A DNA stretch of 64,000 bases, from the NCBI GenBank assembly GCA_017557785.1, contig JAFYYA010000050.1, forward strand, positions 78,587 through 142,586, read 5' to 3'. A program made the translations under genes and the position numbers. Numbering within the stretch: position 1 is the first letter of the stretch; every line of letters starts with the position of its first letter. Positions 47,598 through 55,312 of the stretch are shown in pieces. Source of the DNA: Salinivirgaceae bacterium. Its GTDB lineage: Bacteria > Bacteroidota > Bacteroidia > Bacteroidales > SZUA-534. Under the pieces are notes generated by a model that saw only the letters and a list, made by a program, of their open reading frames with translations, did no database searches and had not been told where the DNA came from.

Positions 47598-48002
47598 TTA
47601 TGATTCTTCTTGATTGTTTCCAGATTTGTTGGATTCGGGTTTGCTGTTCTTTTTGATTGTAGCCATTATTTTCACTATTTCTTCGTTTTCCTGATAGATT
47701 GAAGAAACGTTATCATTCGTTACGATTCCTGATTCGGTAAGCATTTCCAGCCAAAATAATGTTTCGTCGGCTTCTTCGACAACGATACATATTTTGCTAT
47801 AAAACTCATTGCCAGACCTTGCGCGGCAGGCGGCTCTATAGTTTGCGGCAACCGATGTGGCAGACCTAAGAAACTGATTTCCGATGATTCTGTTTTCACC
47901 AGTTGAAGGAAGTGACTGATAGAATTTTATGCAGGCCAAAGCAAACTGTTTAGTTCGATTTTTCAGACCCTCACGAAATTCATATTTATCCATATATTCC
48001 AT
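47598..48002 (-). CDS. Four-helix-bundle protein (TIGR02436 / S23-like family)
   Basis: A 134-residue helical protein. The blocks GNQFLRSATSVAANYRAACRARS and VVEEADETLFWLEML are typical of the four-helix-bundle proteins first described as products of 23S rRNA intervening sequences, and related in fold to the Avd proteins of diversity-generating retroelements. Free-standing copies of unknown function are very common in Bacteroidetes. A second ATG at 47993 gives a start three codons later. The C-terminus (SKPESNKSGNNQEES) is polar and likely disordered. It sits between uxuB and uxuA, bracketed by degenerate repeat tracts, so it looks like an insertion into the glucuronate cluster. Confidence 0.88.
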   Translation of the reverse strand: MEYMDKYEFREGLKNRTKQFALACIKFYQSLPSTGENRIIGNQFLRSATSVAANYRAACRARSGNEFYSKICIVVEEADETLFWLEMLTESGIVTNDNVSSIYQENEEIVKIMATIKKNSKPESNKSGNNQEES

Positions 48003-48138
48003 ATCGCAGATTTATTTGATTATCAATTATATGAAAAATATCGATTATTTAACCTTTAATTAATCATCATTTCAGTCAATCAGTTAATCAGTCAGTCCGT
48101 CAATCAATTATTCAGTTAATCAGTTAATCAGTAAATGT
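48003..48138. repeat. Degenerate repeat tract upstream of the four-helix-bundle gene
   Basis: From about 48055 the words TCAGTTAATCAG and TCAGTCAATC are repeated about nine times with variation. It faces a related AT-rich tract on the other side of the gene. Confidence 0.65.
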
Positions 48139-48966
48139 TTACACTCCGCTAAATGTGCTGAATCCACCGTCGATTGGCAGGTTGGCGCCAGTGATGAACG
48201 ATGCGGCGTCAGAGCACAGGAATTGGATGGCGCCGTTCAACTCGTTGATGTCGCCAAAGCGGCGCATTGGCGTGTTAGCTAGCACTTTGTGACTGCGTTC
48301 GGTGAGCGAGCCGTCGGGGTTCAAGAGCACGGCGCGGTTTTGATCGCCGATGAAGAATCCTGGTGCAACAGAGTTTACGCGGATGCCGTCGCCATATTTC
48401 AGCGCCATTTCCATTGCCATCCACTGCGTGAAGTTGGTCACAGCGGCTTTGGCGGCCGAGTAGCCGGGCACGTTGGTCATCGACTGCAGTGCGGCCATCG
48501 ATGATATGTTCACCATTGCGCCCTTCTTCTGTTTGGCCATAATCTCGCCAATCACAATCGACGGGTAAACTGTTCCGTTCATATTCAGGTTGGTAACCTT
48601 GTTCCAGTCTTCAATTTTCATATCGAAGATAGGTTGGTCGGGGCGGAGAGTGGCGCCAGGCATATTGCCGCCTGCAATGTTGATAAGGATGTCGATGCGG
48701 CCCCATTTCTCAACCACCTTGTTTGCCATTGCTTTGATTGAATCGATGTCCAAAACGTTGCAAATCAAGCCCATTGCCTCGCCGTTGCCGATGGCGTTCA
48801 GTTCCTCGATGCGTTTGTCGAGTTGTTCCTGACGGATGTCAAGAGCCACCACTTTCGCGCCAGCGCGCATAAAACTTTTGGCTACGCTGCCACCCAGAAC
48901 GCCACCTGCGCCCGTGATGATGGCAACCTTGCCCTCAATGCTGTACATTTGAGTGTTGTTGTCCAT
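48139..48966 (-). CDS. uxuB: SDR-type D-mannonate oxidoreductase (fructuronate reductase)
   Basis: A 275-residue short-chain dehydrogenase. The NAD(P)-binding motif is TGAGGVLGGS, the structural NIAGG motif follows, and the catalytic Ser, Tyr and Lys are in ISSMAAL and YSAAKAA. The sequence has the long substrate loop GGNMPGATLRPDQPIFDM seen in the SDR enzymes of glucuronate clusters (YjmF type). These reduce D-fructuronate to D-mannonate, the substrate of the adjacent UxuA. The assignment rests on context as well as sequence; a generic SDR is the alternative. It lies 113 bases downstream of the GH67 gene. Confidence 0.85.
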   Translation of the reverse strand: MDNNTQMYSIEGKVAIITGAGGVLGGSVAKSFMRAGAKVVALDIRQEQLDKRIEELNAIGNGEAMGLICNVLDIDSIKAMANKVVEKWGRIDILINIAGGNMPGATLRPDQPIFDMKIEDWNKVTNLNMNGTVYPSIVIGEIMAKQKKGAMVNISSMAALQSMTNVPGYSAAKAAVTNFTQWMAMEMALKYGDGIRVNSVAPGFFIGDQNRAVLLNPDGSLTERSHKVLANTPMRRFGDINELNGAIQFLCSDAASFITGANLPIDGGFSTFSGV

Positions 48967-49079
48967 AATACTTTGATTTTTAAATGTTTTTGATTCTATT
49001 TTTGGACTTCAGACCACAGACTTCAGACAACGGACTTTCGCCGTCTCTCAACTGCGCCTTCAGTCATAAAGTTTTCAAT

Positions 49080-51185
49080 TTACTTCAACTGATATTCAGG
49101 CAGTGTTTCAATCTTCGGATTCTCGTAGTTGGTGATTCCGATGCGGTACTTCATAAGTTTGTCGAGTTTCTGTTGGAACGGTTGGCAGCCGTCGGGCAGG
49201 CTCATTCCCGAGAATTGTTGGAAGTATTGGATTGTCGCGTCGCGCCACCAGATAGCGTCCTTCGCCTGGCGCTCAAGCCGAACTTTTACGTCGGCAAAAC
49301 GCTGATGGTCAACATATTGCTCAACCGAGTTCCAGATATCGACGAACGAGCGCGCGTCGTTGATACCCGACTGGAAGGTCAGGCACAACTCGTCCCAGAG
49401 CGTGCGTCCGCTCTTCATTTTGTAGTCCCACGGCAGGTGGTGGAACCACAGAATCAGGTTCTCGGGGCAGGTGGCCACGTTGTTGTAGAGCGATTGCAGC
49501 GGTTCGTGATACTGAGCCACGGCGCCCGAGCCCGTCATTGTGCGGTCGAAGCCAACGCCGTCGGCGGCAGCCTTGTGGTAGTAGGCAGGTTCCCAGTCGG
49601 GGCGGATTGAGCGGTCCCATGGGCCTGGTCCGTAGTGGTCGGGGCCTTTGAATGTGTGGTGCAAGCCGAGCGGCATTTCGTAGTGTACGCACGCTTCGCG
49701 CGATGCCAGCATTATCTTTTTCACAGGCTCAACAAAATCTTTCTCTTTCGAGAATGTCTGCATAATCCATTCATTAGCAATTTGTTCCGATGATAATTCG
49801 GGATTCCAGGCCATTCGTCCGTAGGCGTACCAGTTTGCTTGCGCGAAATGGTGTCCGCACCAGTTGCGGTCGTTGCCAACGTTGCTCACGCCCGCAATGG
49901 CCGTGTATTTATAAGGCATAACCTTGCCTTCGGTGATGGCGCCTACAGTTGAGCCTTCGCCACGCTCGTAAGTGTCTGAATCCAAGCACTCTTTCCACAT
50001 TGGGTGCAGGTAAACCAGATGGTTCGAGTGGCCCAGATATTCTTGCGTTATCTGCACTTCAACCATTGCCTGTGTCTTCTCAAACTGTCCGAAAAGCGGA
50101 CTGAACGGCTCACGCGGTTGGAAATCCACAGGTCCGTTCTTTATCTGAATCAGCACATTATCAGCAAATTGACCGTCCAACGGCATAAACTCTTCAACCG
50201 CTTGTTTGGCGCGGTCGGGACTTTTGGCGTCGTAGACGAAGGCGCGCCACATTACAATTCCGCCAAATGGCTCGAGCGCTTTAGCAATCATATTGGCGCC
50301 GTCGGCGTGCGTGCGGCCATAGTCCTGCGGTCCCGATTGTCCTTCAGAGTTGGCTTTCACCAGAAAACCGCCAAAATCGGGAATCAGTTTGTAGATTTCG
50401 GCCACCTTCGCGTTCCACCACGCAACCACTTCATTATCAAGCGGGTCCGATGTGTTCAAATTTGCCAGATGCTTCGGTGCCGCAAAGTTCAGCGACAGAT
50501 AGACCTTCAGTCCGTATGGGCGGAAAATTTCGGCTAAAGCCTTCACTTTCAGCAGATAATCTTCGGTCAAGATGTCGGCGTTGGCGTTCACGTTGTTCAG
50601 CACCGTGCCGTTGATGCCCACCGACGCGTTGGCGCGGGCGTATTCAGCGTAGATGTTGCTGTTGGCGGCCACGTCGTTGGCGTTGATTTCGTCCCATTTC
50701 CAAAGCGAATGTCCCGCAAAACCGCGCTCAACAGTGCCGTCAAGGTTGTCCCAGTGGTTGAGCACGCGGCGCTCGAAGGCGGGAACGCTCGTCAGTTTGC
50801 CGTTTTGGGCGGCCAGCCCGTCAGTTTCCTGAAGGCGCAGAAGTTCGTACGAAGCGTAGAGCAGACCAACTTCGCTATTGGCTGATATACAGATATTTGC
50901 ACCCGAAAAATCGATTTCGAAGCCTTCCTTTCCAAGTTCGGCCACAGCCTCGCTGTTCAGTTTTAGTTCAACCTTGCTATCTGATTTCCAATATTTTGCG
51001 ATATTGTCTTGTGCGATTTGCAGCGTTTTTGTGCCGTAAGGCGCAGGCGCTTCCATTTGTAACGAGTTGAACCACAGCAGGTGGCCGTCGTTGCCGATTT
51101 CCGAACTTTTCTTGTTGCTTGAGCACGATGCCAAAGCCATTAGTCCAGCCACGCACGCAATCGTTGATAATGTTCTGATATTCAT
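49080..51185 (-). CDS. aguA: GH67 alpha-glucuronidase, lipoprotein
   Basis: Releases (4-O-methyl)glucuronic acid from the non-reducing end of xylo-oligosaccharides. The N-terminus is a lipoprotein signal, VAGLMALASCSS, with acylated Cys22, so the enzyme is anchored to a membrane facing the periplasm or surface. The 701-residue length and domain order (beta N-domain, TIM barrel, helical C-domain) fit GH67. The probable acid/base is Glu281 in KANSEGQSGP; the inverting base pair should lie in the later barrel segments, around MEAP-type loops I cannot assign with certainty. FHHLPWDYKM is also a family block. It is between lacI and uxuB on one strand. Confidence 0.93.
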   Translation of the reverse strand: MNIRTLSTIACVAGLMALASCSSNKKSSEIGNDGHLLWFNSLQMEAPAPYGTKTLQIAQDNIAKYWKSDSKVELKLNSEAVAELGKEGFEIDFSGANICISANSEVGLLYASYELLRLQETDGLAAQNGKLTSVPAFERRVLNHWDNLDGTVERGFAGHSLWKWDEINANDVAANSNIYAEYARANASVGINGTVLNNVNANADILTEDYLLKVKALAEIFRPYGLKVYLSLNFAAPKHLANLNTSDPLDNEVVAWWNAKVAEIYKLIPDFGGFLVKANSEGQSGPQDYGRTHADGANMIAKALEPFGGIVMWRAFVYDAKSPDRAKQAVEEFMPLDGQFADNVLIQIKNGPVDFQPREPFSPLFGQFEKTQAMVEVQITQEYLGHSNHLVYLHPMWKECLDSDTYERGEGSTVGAITEGKVMPYKYTAIAGVSNVGNDRNWCGHHFAQANWYAYGRMAWNPELSSEQIANEWIMQTFSKEKDFVEPVKKIMLASREACVHYEMPLGLHHTFKGPDHYGPGPWDRSIRPDWEPAYYHKAAADGVGFDRTMTGSGAVAQYHEPLQSLYNNVATCPENLILWFHHLPWDYKMKSGRTLWDELCLTFQSGINDARSFVDIWNSVEQYVDHQRFADVKVRLERQAKDAIWWRDATIQYFQQFSGMSLPDGCQPFQQKLDKLMKYRIGITNYENPKIETLPEYQLK

Positions 51186-51269
51186 ATCTTTAATGTTTTG
51201 GTGTTTTGCAAGTTGAAAAATCGTAATTCATAATTCGTAATTCGTAAATCCACCCTAATGCCTAGTGCC
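51186..51269. repeat. Degenerate repeat tract between lacI and aguA
   Basis: Tandem CGTAATTCATAATT-like words, then CCTAATGCCTAGTGCC-like words. The vocabulary recurs at 9989-10070. TTTTGCAAGTTG near 51205 is a poor relative of the LacI operator. Confidence 0.5.
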
Positions 51270-52292
51270 TTATGCCTGATGCCTTATCGATGACTCTCTC
51301 ACAATCAAATCCGATTTCAGCACCACTTGATTGGTAACATACAGATTGTTAACGCCTTGCAGGTGGTCGATGATGTGGTTTGTCGCCATTGTTCCGAGTT
51401 CGTTGGCAGGGTAGTTGATGGTTGTCAGGTTCGGTTTCACAATTCGGCTTGTGATGTCGTTGTTGAATCCCACAACTGCCACGTCGTCAGGCACTTTCAT
51501 ACCCAAATCCTGCACGCCAGTGATGAATCCCGCAGCCGACATATCGTTGCTGAAAAACGCACCGTCGGGCATTTGTCCGTTGGCTTTCAGCGAGTTGGCC
51601 AAATCCTTACCCGACTCAAAATCGATGTTCGGCATTAGTAGCGTGCGGTGCCTGATTCCGAGCCTGTCGAGCGTCTCATTGAATCCGCGCTCGCGCTCGC
51701 GATACACCATTGAAGTTGATTCGATGGTGGCGTGCACAATGTCGCGGCAGCCTTGCTCGGCAAGGTGTGTGGCCACTTTGCAGGCCGCCGAGTAGTTGTC
51801 AATCGAGAAACTTGCGCAGTCAAGGTTCGGGATGATGCGGTCGAAGAATACGAGCGGAATTCCGAAGTTGTTGAACGGCTTGAAGTGCGCTACCGAGTCG
51901 CTGTTTTTGGCCACAGCCACCAGCAGTCCGTCAACGCGCTTCTCGAGCATTGTTTTGGCATTTGCAATCTCTTTGTTTGAGTCTTCAAATGATTGAACTA
52001 TAATTAGTTGGTATCCGCGCGAAGCCGCCGCCTTTTCCGCCCCGCTCAAGAAAGCCGAGATGAAAAGGCTGTCCAGCCTGTGCACAATCACGCCGATGGT
52101 GTTGGTTGTACCCTTGCGCAGGTTTGCCGCAAACGGGTTGTTGCGGTAGCCGAGCCGCTCGGCGCAGTCGGCCACTTCCTGCCGCGTTTTCTGGCTCACG
52201 CTTGCGTTGTTGTTCAGCGCGCGGCTCACGGTCGAAGCCGATATGCCTAACTCTTTGGCAATGTCGTAGATGGTTATTTCGCTTTTATCCAT
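51270..52292 (-). CDS. LacI-family transcription regulator
   Basis: A 340-residue regulator. The N-terminal helix-turn-helix reads TIYDIAKELGISASTVSRAL, followed by the hinge helix in NNPFAANLRKG, and then a periplasmic-binding-protein-like sensor domain. The frame is open to 52343, but ATG 52292 places the HTH at residues 5-25 as in all family members, and a promoter lies between the two. Its position at the head of the glucuronate cluster suggests it represses aguA, uxuB and uxuA until a uronate or its metabolite binds. A palindrome overlaps its own promoter, so autoregulation is likely. The inducer is inferred only. Confidence 0.92.
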   Translation of the reverse strand: MDKSEITIYDIAKELGISASTVSRALNNNASVSQKTRQEVADCAERLGYRNNPFAANLRKGTTNTIGVIVHRLDSLFISAFLSGAEKAAASRGYQLIIVQSFEDSNKEIANAKTMLEKRVDGLLVAVAKNSDSVAHFKPFNNFGIPLVFFDRIIPNLDCASFSIDNYSAACKVATHLAEQGCRDIVHATIESTSMVYRERERGFNETLDRLGIRHRTLLMPNIDFESGKDLANSLKANGQMPDGAFFSNDMSAAGFITGVQDLGMKVPDDVAVVGFNNDITSRIVKPNLTTINYPANELGTMATNHIIDHLQGVNNLYVTNQVVLKSDLIVRESSIRHQA

Positions 52293-52311
52293 TTCCTGAA
52301 TGTTTGTCTGG

Positions 52312-52353
52312 CAAATATACAACTTTCGCAACAAGTTTTGCAATCGGTTGCAA
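52312..52353 (-). promoter_or_regulatory. lacI promoter with overlapping operator palindrome
   Basis: On the minus strand TTG (52341-52343), 21 bases, TATATTTG (52312-52319). The sequence TTGCAATCGGTTGCAA (52338-52353), two TTGCAA half-sites spaced by four bases, covers the -33 element and has the form of a LacI-family operator. Confidence 0.6.
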
Positions 52354-52500
52354 AATATTTTTTATTATCGTTAAAACACGACTATATTATATGTGAAGAT
52401 TCAAAAAAATGAGTATTAGTAATGATGTGCAAAAGAATCTCTACAAGAAACCGTGTGTCTTGTCATTTTTTCTGCTTTATTTTGCGAAAAATCATTCGGT

Positions 52501-53301
52501 ATGAACCTGCTTTACATTCATTGGCATCCGTCGCCTGAAATCTTCAGCATTGGCGCCTTCGGGCCGCGTTGGTATGGTGTGCTATTTGCCATAGCGTTCG
52601 TGGTGGGCTACTATCTTATGAAGCACATTTTCAAGCGCGAGGGCGTCAAACTCGACTACATCGACAATCTGTTGCTGTATTTCTTTATAGGAACTATTGT
52701 GGGCGCACGGTTGGGGCACTGCTTGTTCTACGAGCCGGAAATCTACCTGCGTCACCCGCTGCAGATTCTGAAAATATGGGAGGGAGGCCTGGCAAGTCAC
52801 GGCGCAGGAATCGGACTGTTCATCGCTTTGGGGCTTTTTGTCCATAAATACAAGGTCGATACGCTCTGGCTTTTCGACCGTCTAGCCATAATGATTGCCC
52901 TTTCGGGATTCTTTATCAGGATGGGAAACCTGATGAACTCAGAGATTGTTGGCTGCCCGACAACGCTGCCGTGGGGCTTCATCTTCGAGAACAACGGCGA
53001 GGATTTTCCGCGCCATCCGTCGCAACTCTATGAGGCGCTGGGCTACCTTACAATGGGGCTTACGCTGCTCTGGATGTATTTCAAAACCGATGCCCCGAAG
53101 CGCAAGGGACTGATTTTCGGCCTGACAATGGCTCTCATCTTCTCGTTCCGATTCTTCATCGAGTTCACCAAAGAGACGCAGGTGGAGTTTGAGAAGTCGA
53201 TGACTCTTGATATGGGGCAGTGGCTGAGCATCCCGTTCGTGATTTTGGGCTTGACATTCATTGTGTTATCAATAATTCGAAATAAAAATGCAAAAGTTTA
53301 A
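52501..53301 (+). CDS. lgt: Prolipoprotein diacylglyceryl transferase
   Basis: Inner-membrane enzyme that transfers diacylglycerol from phosphatidylglycerol to the lipobox cysteine of prolipoproteins. From ATG 52501 the product is 266 residues. Seven helices are visible, with FGPRWYGVLFA, the Lgt motif GARLGHCLFYEP, RMGNLMNSEIVG and HPSQLYEALGY. A GTG at 52453 extends the frame by 16 residues but the family starts near MNLLYIHW. Its 3' end overlaps the start of the next gene, a lipoprotein and so a probable Lgt substrate, by 14 bases. Confidence 0.95.
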   Translation: MNLLYIHWHPSPEIFSIGAFGPRWYGVLFAIAFVVGYYLMKHIFKREGVKLDYIDNLLLYFFIGTIVGARLGHCLFYEPEIYLRHPLQILKIWEGGLASHGAGIGLFIALGLFVHKYKVDTLWLFDRLAIMIALSGFFIRMGNLMNSEIVGCPTTLPWGFIFENNGEDFPRHPSQLYEALGYLTMGLTLLWMYFKTDAPKRKGLIFGLTMALIFSFRFFIEFTKETQVEFEKSMTLDMGQWLSIPFVILGLTFIVLSIIRNKNAKV

Positions 53302-53875
53302 ATCAGCACTCATTGCTGCTGCCGGATTGGCTGTTTTGGCGGCTTGCGGCGATGGCAACGACCCGAAATACATCACCCCCGAGGCCTATCTGCCGGCATA
53401 TCCGGGTTCTTATTGGGACTACACCGATGGCACCCGCGTGCGCGCCACAGCCTACGAGTTGCACAGTTACCGTCCGTCAACCACATCGACCGACTACACC
53501 GACGAGTGCTACGTGCCCATTTGGGACGGCCATTATCTTTATAAGTACAGCATCTACCAATCGTCACCGCTCTATCCGATGAAGGAACTGCTTCGCGCCA
53601 AAGGCAGTGCGGTGTGGATTGTGGATGAGAGCAACGGCGACAAACTGAAGCGCACTGAAGTTCTTATCGATTCACTGGCCGTGGGCGACTCGCTTTACAA
53701 GAGTGTCTATTGCGTTACCGAATTTCTTGAAAGTCTTGACAATATCGACCATTGGAACACTCGCGAGTATTATGCCAAGAATGTCGGTCTTGTCAAGGTT
53801 GAAGTGAACAACCCGCACGACTCAGCCGACTTTGTTGTGCAGAAAGAGTTGCGCAGTTACTTTATTAACAAATAA
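53288..53875 (+). CDS. Lipoprotein of unknown function (195 aa)
   Basis: The signal LIAAAGLAVLAACGDG has a clear lipobox, with acylated Cys20. The mature part is a single beta-rich domain that begins AYLPAYPGSYWDYTDG. That opening resembles a beta-sandwich found in other Bacteroidales lipoproteins in which a P-G-S-Y-W motif starts the domain. No catalytic motif is seen. The start overlaps lgt by 14 bases and the stop abuts the next ATG, so the three genes are one unit. Function unknown. Confidence 0.8.
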   Translation: MQKFKSALIAAAGLAVLAACGDGNDPKYITPEAYLPAYPGSYWDYTDGTRVRATAYELHSYRPSTTSTDYTDECYVPIWDGHYLYKYSIYQSSPLYPMKELLRAKGSAVWIVDESNGDKLKRTEVLIDSLAVGDSLYKSVYCVTEFLESLDNIDHWNTREYYAKNVGLVKVEVNNPHDSADFVVQKELRSYFINK

Positions 53876-54472
53876 ATGCCTTCCCGTCCGCCATTCTGGT
53901 ATTCTGACAGCGTTGAATTTTACAATTCAGCCGACCTTCAGTTGCCTGATGCTGCGGATGCGGTAGGTGAGACTTTGAATCTGAAAATCGAAGGTAATCA
54001 GCAATTTATTCACGACTGGCATCGATTGTTCCTTGTACCGACGCCCGTCAGCATCAGCGTGCGCACCGAGCCATCGAAGGCGGTTGTGAGTTATGGTTTC
54101 AGCCTGAAAAACGCGCTTTTTCTGACGGCGATGATAGCCATTGCGGCCGCTGTGGTTGGTATGAACAACTTTAAAACAGCCACCTATCTGCTTTTGGTGG
54201 CCGCTGTGGCTGTTGGTTTTCTAACGGCATCGATTCAGAACTCATTCATTCGCAAGGCGATAGCCGACATTATTTGTCTTCCAACTTTCGAAGGCGAAGC
54301 GCAAGTGCAACATAATCAAATGGTTTGGATGTCGAATCCGGGCATTTGTCCGGCGTGCGGCACACCACGGACTACGGATTCCACTGAAATTTGTCAAAAT
54401 TGTGGAATAAAATTGCCGCCGTTGAATCCAACGAAAGAGCGAAATAATAAATTTACGCCTGAAAAAATTTAA
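53876..54472 (+). CDS. Membrane protein with C-terminal zinc ribbon (198 aa)
   Basis: An N-terminal soluble part (about 1-75) with a beta-strand character is followed by two hydrophobic helices (about 78-118) and then a cytoplasmic tail. The tail holds two CxxC knuckles, CPACG and CQNCG, a typical zinc ribbon. The gene starts at the base after the stop of the lipoprotein gene. I do not recognise the family. The pattern is similar to small PH-like membrane proteins with a zinc ribbon, which is only a structural comparison. Confidence 0.7.
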   Translation: MPSRPPFWYSDSVEFYNSADLQLPDAADAVGETLNLKIEGNQQFIHDWHRLFLVPTPVSISVRTEPSKAVVSYGFSLKNALFLTAMIAIAAAVVGMNNFKTATYLLLVAAVAVGFLTASIQNSFIRKAIADIICLPTFEGEAQVQHNQMVWMSNPGICPACGTPRTTDSTEICQNCGIKLPPLNPTKERNNKFTPEKI

Positions 54473-54499
54473 CAAACTATTGCATTTATCAGCAACAAT

Positions 54500-55000
54500 A
54501 TGAGAAAGATAGCAGCAAACGTGGTTTATCCGTGCATCGAAAAACCAATCAAATTCGGACATTTAGTGGTTGACGACGACGGAACAATTCTCGACATTGT
54601 CGATACAGGCGGCAAACTGATTGAAGAAGAAGGACTTGAGTATCACAACGGTGTTCTGGTTCCGGGCTTCATCATCAACTCAACCAAAGCCGATATGACC
54701 GAAAAAGGTGTGCGTATTCGCTTGCTTTCTGGTGTTCAAATCGATGTTACCGACCCGAACCAACTGCCGTTTAATGCTAAAGAACCGGTTGTAAACCAAA
54801 TGTTTGGCTTGCAAACTGATGGTGCATCTTTTGACGACGCTTTGGCAAACGCCACAATAGCCGCAGCGCACGCTTTGGGAATCGACAACGAATATGGCTG
54901 CTTCAAAAAAGGCATCAAGCCTGGTGTAGTTTTGCTCTATCCGTTCGATTTCGTCAACAACAAAATGCGTCACGACACACTGTCTAAACGTCTTGTTTAA
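54500..55000 (+). CDS. Amidohydrolase-like protein without the catalytic barrel (166 aa)
   Basis: The N-terminal part (residues 1-60, RKIAANVVYPC..., then EYHNGVLVPGFI) resembles the first beta-sandwich segment of Bacteroidales amidohydrolases, where it leads into the metal motif NxHxHxE. Here that position reads INSTKADM, with no histidine. The C-terminal part (about 112-166: ATIAAAHALGIDNEYGCF, KKGIKPGVVLL, SKRLV) resembles the last segment of the same family. About 200 residues of TIM barrel between them are missing, and the frame is intact. The product cannot be a metal-dependent hydrolase of the usual type. It may be a domain with a new use or the product of an old internal deletion. Confidence 0.7.
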   Translation: MRKIAANVVYPCIEKPIKFGHLVVDDDGTILDIVDTGGKLIEEEGLEYHNGVLVPGFIINSTKADMTEKGVRIRLLSGVQIDVTDPNQLPFNAKEPVVNQMFGLQTDGASFDDALANATIAAAHALGIDNEYGCFKKGIKPGVVLLYPFDFVNNKMRHDTLSKRLV

Positions 55001-55050
55001 GGTGTCGGGTATTGGGTTTTAGGTGTTAGTGTTTTGCTAATCAGCATTTT
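55001..55050. repeat. Degenerate repeat tract, left of the 67-aa gene
   Basis: Words GGTGTCGGGTATTGGG and TTAGGTGTTAGTG, whose reverse complements recur at 55262-55307 on the other side of the small gene. Confidence 0.5.
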
Positions 55051-55254
55051 ATGTCGAATAAGGACCATACCATCTCAAATAATCGCATTTTCTTGTATTA
55101 TGGTTTATTGGTTTTGTGTATTGTCTTTTTGATTTATGATATTTATGGCTATTTGCATGGCGATAACAAAGAATTATATGGTGGTTTAGCCGCGCTTTTA
55201 GGCATAGCAAGCATGGTAATATTGATAGTTAAATGCAGAAAAACATCTGAATAA
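55051..55254 (+). CDS. Small two-helix membrane protein (67 aa)
   Basis: Two hydrophobic helices (about residues 12-31 and 42-59) joined by YGYLHGDNKELYGG, with polar ends. No family is recognised. It is flanked by inverted degenerate repeat tracts and has a more A/T-rich composition than its neighbours, so it may be a recent insertion. It could alternatively be a non-conserved ORF, but the helices and the start after a short leader argue for a real gene. Confidence 0.6.
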   Translation: MSNKDHTISNNRIFLYYGLLVLCIVFLIYDIYGYLHGDNKELYGGLAALLGIASMVILIVKCRKTSE

Positions 55255-55261
55255 TAATATC

Positions 55262-55307
55262 TTATACCGATTCCGCCCAATACCTAACCACCGACACCCA
55301 ACACCAC
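55262..55307. repeat. Degenerate repeat tract, right of the 67-aa gene
   Basis: CCCAATACCTAACCACCGACACC and following words, the inverse of those at 55001-55030. Confidence 0.5.
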
Positions 55308-55312
55308 AAAAT

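Noticed and set aside
47598-48002. Four-helix-bundle gene as the Avd part of a diversity-generating retroelement
   Set aside because: No reverse transcriptase and no template/variable repeat pair are seen nearby; the free-standing family is common.
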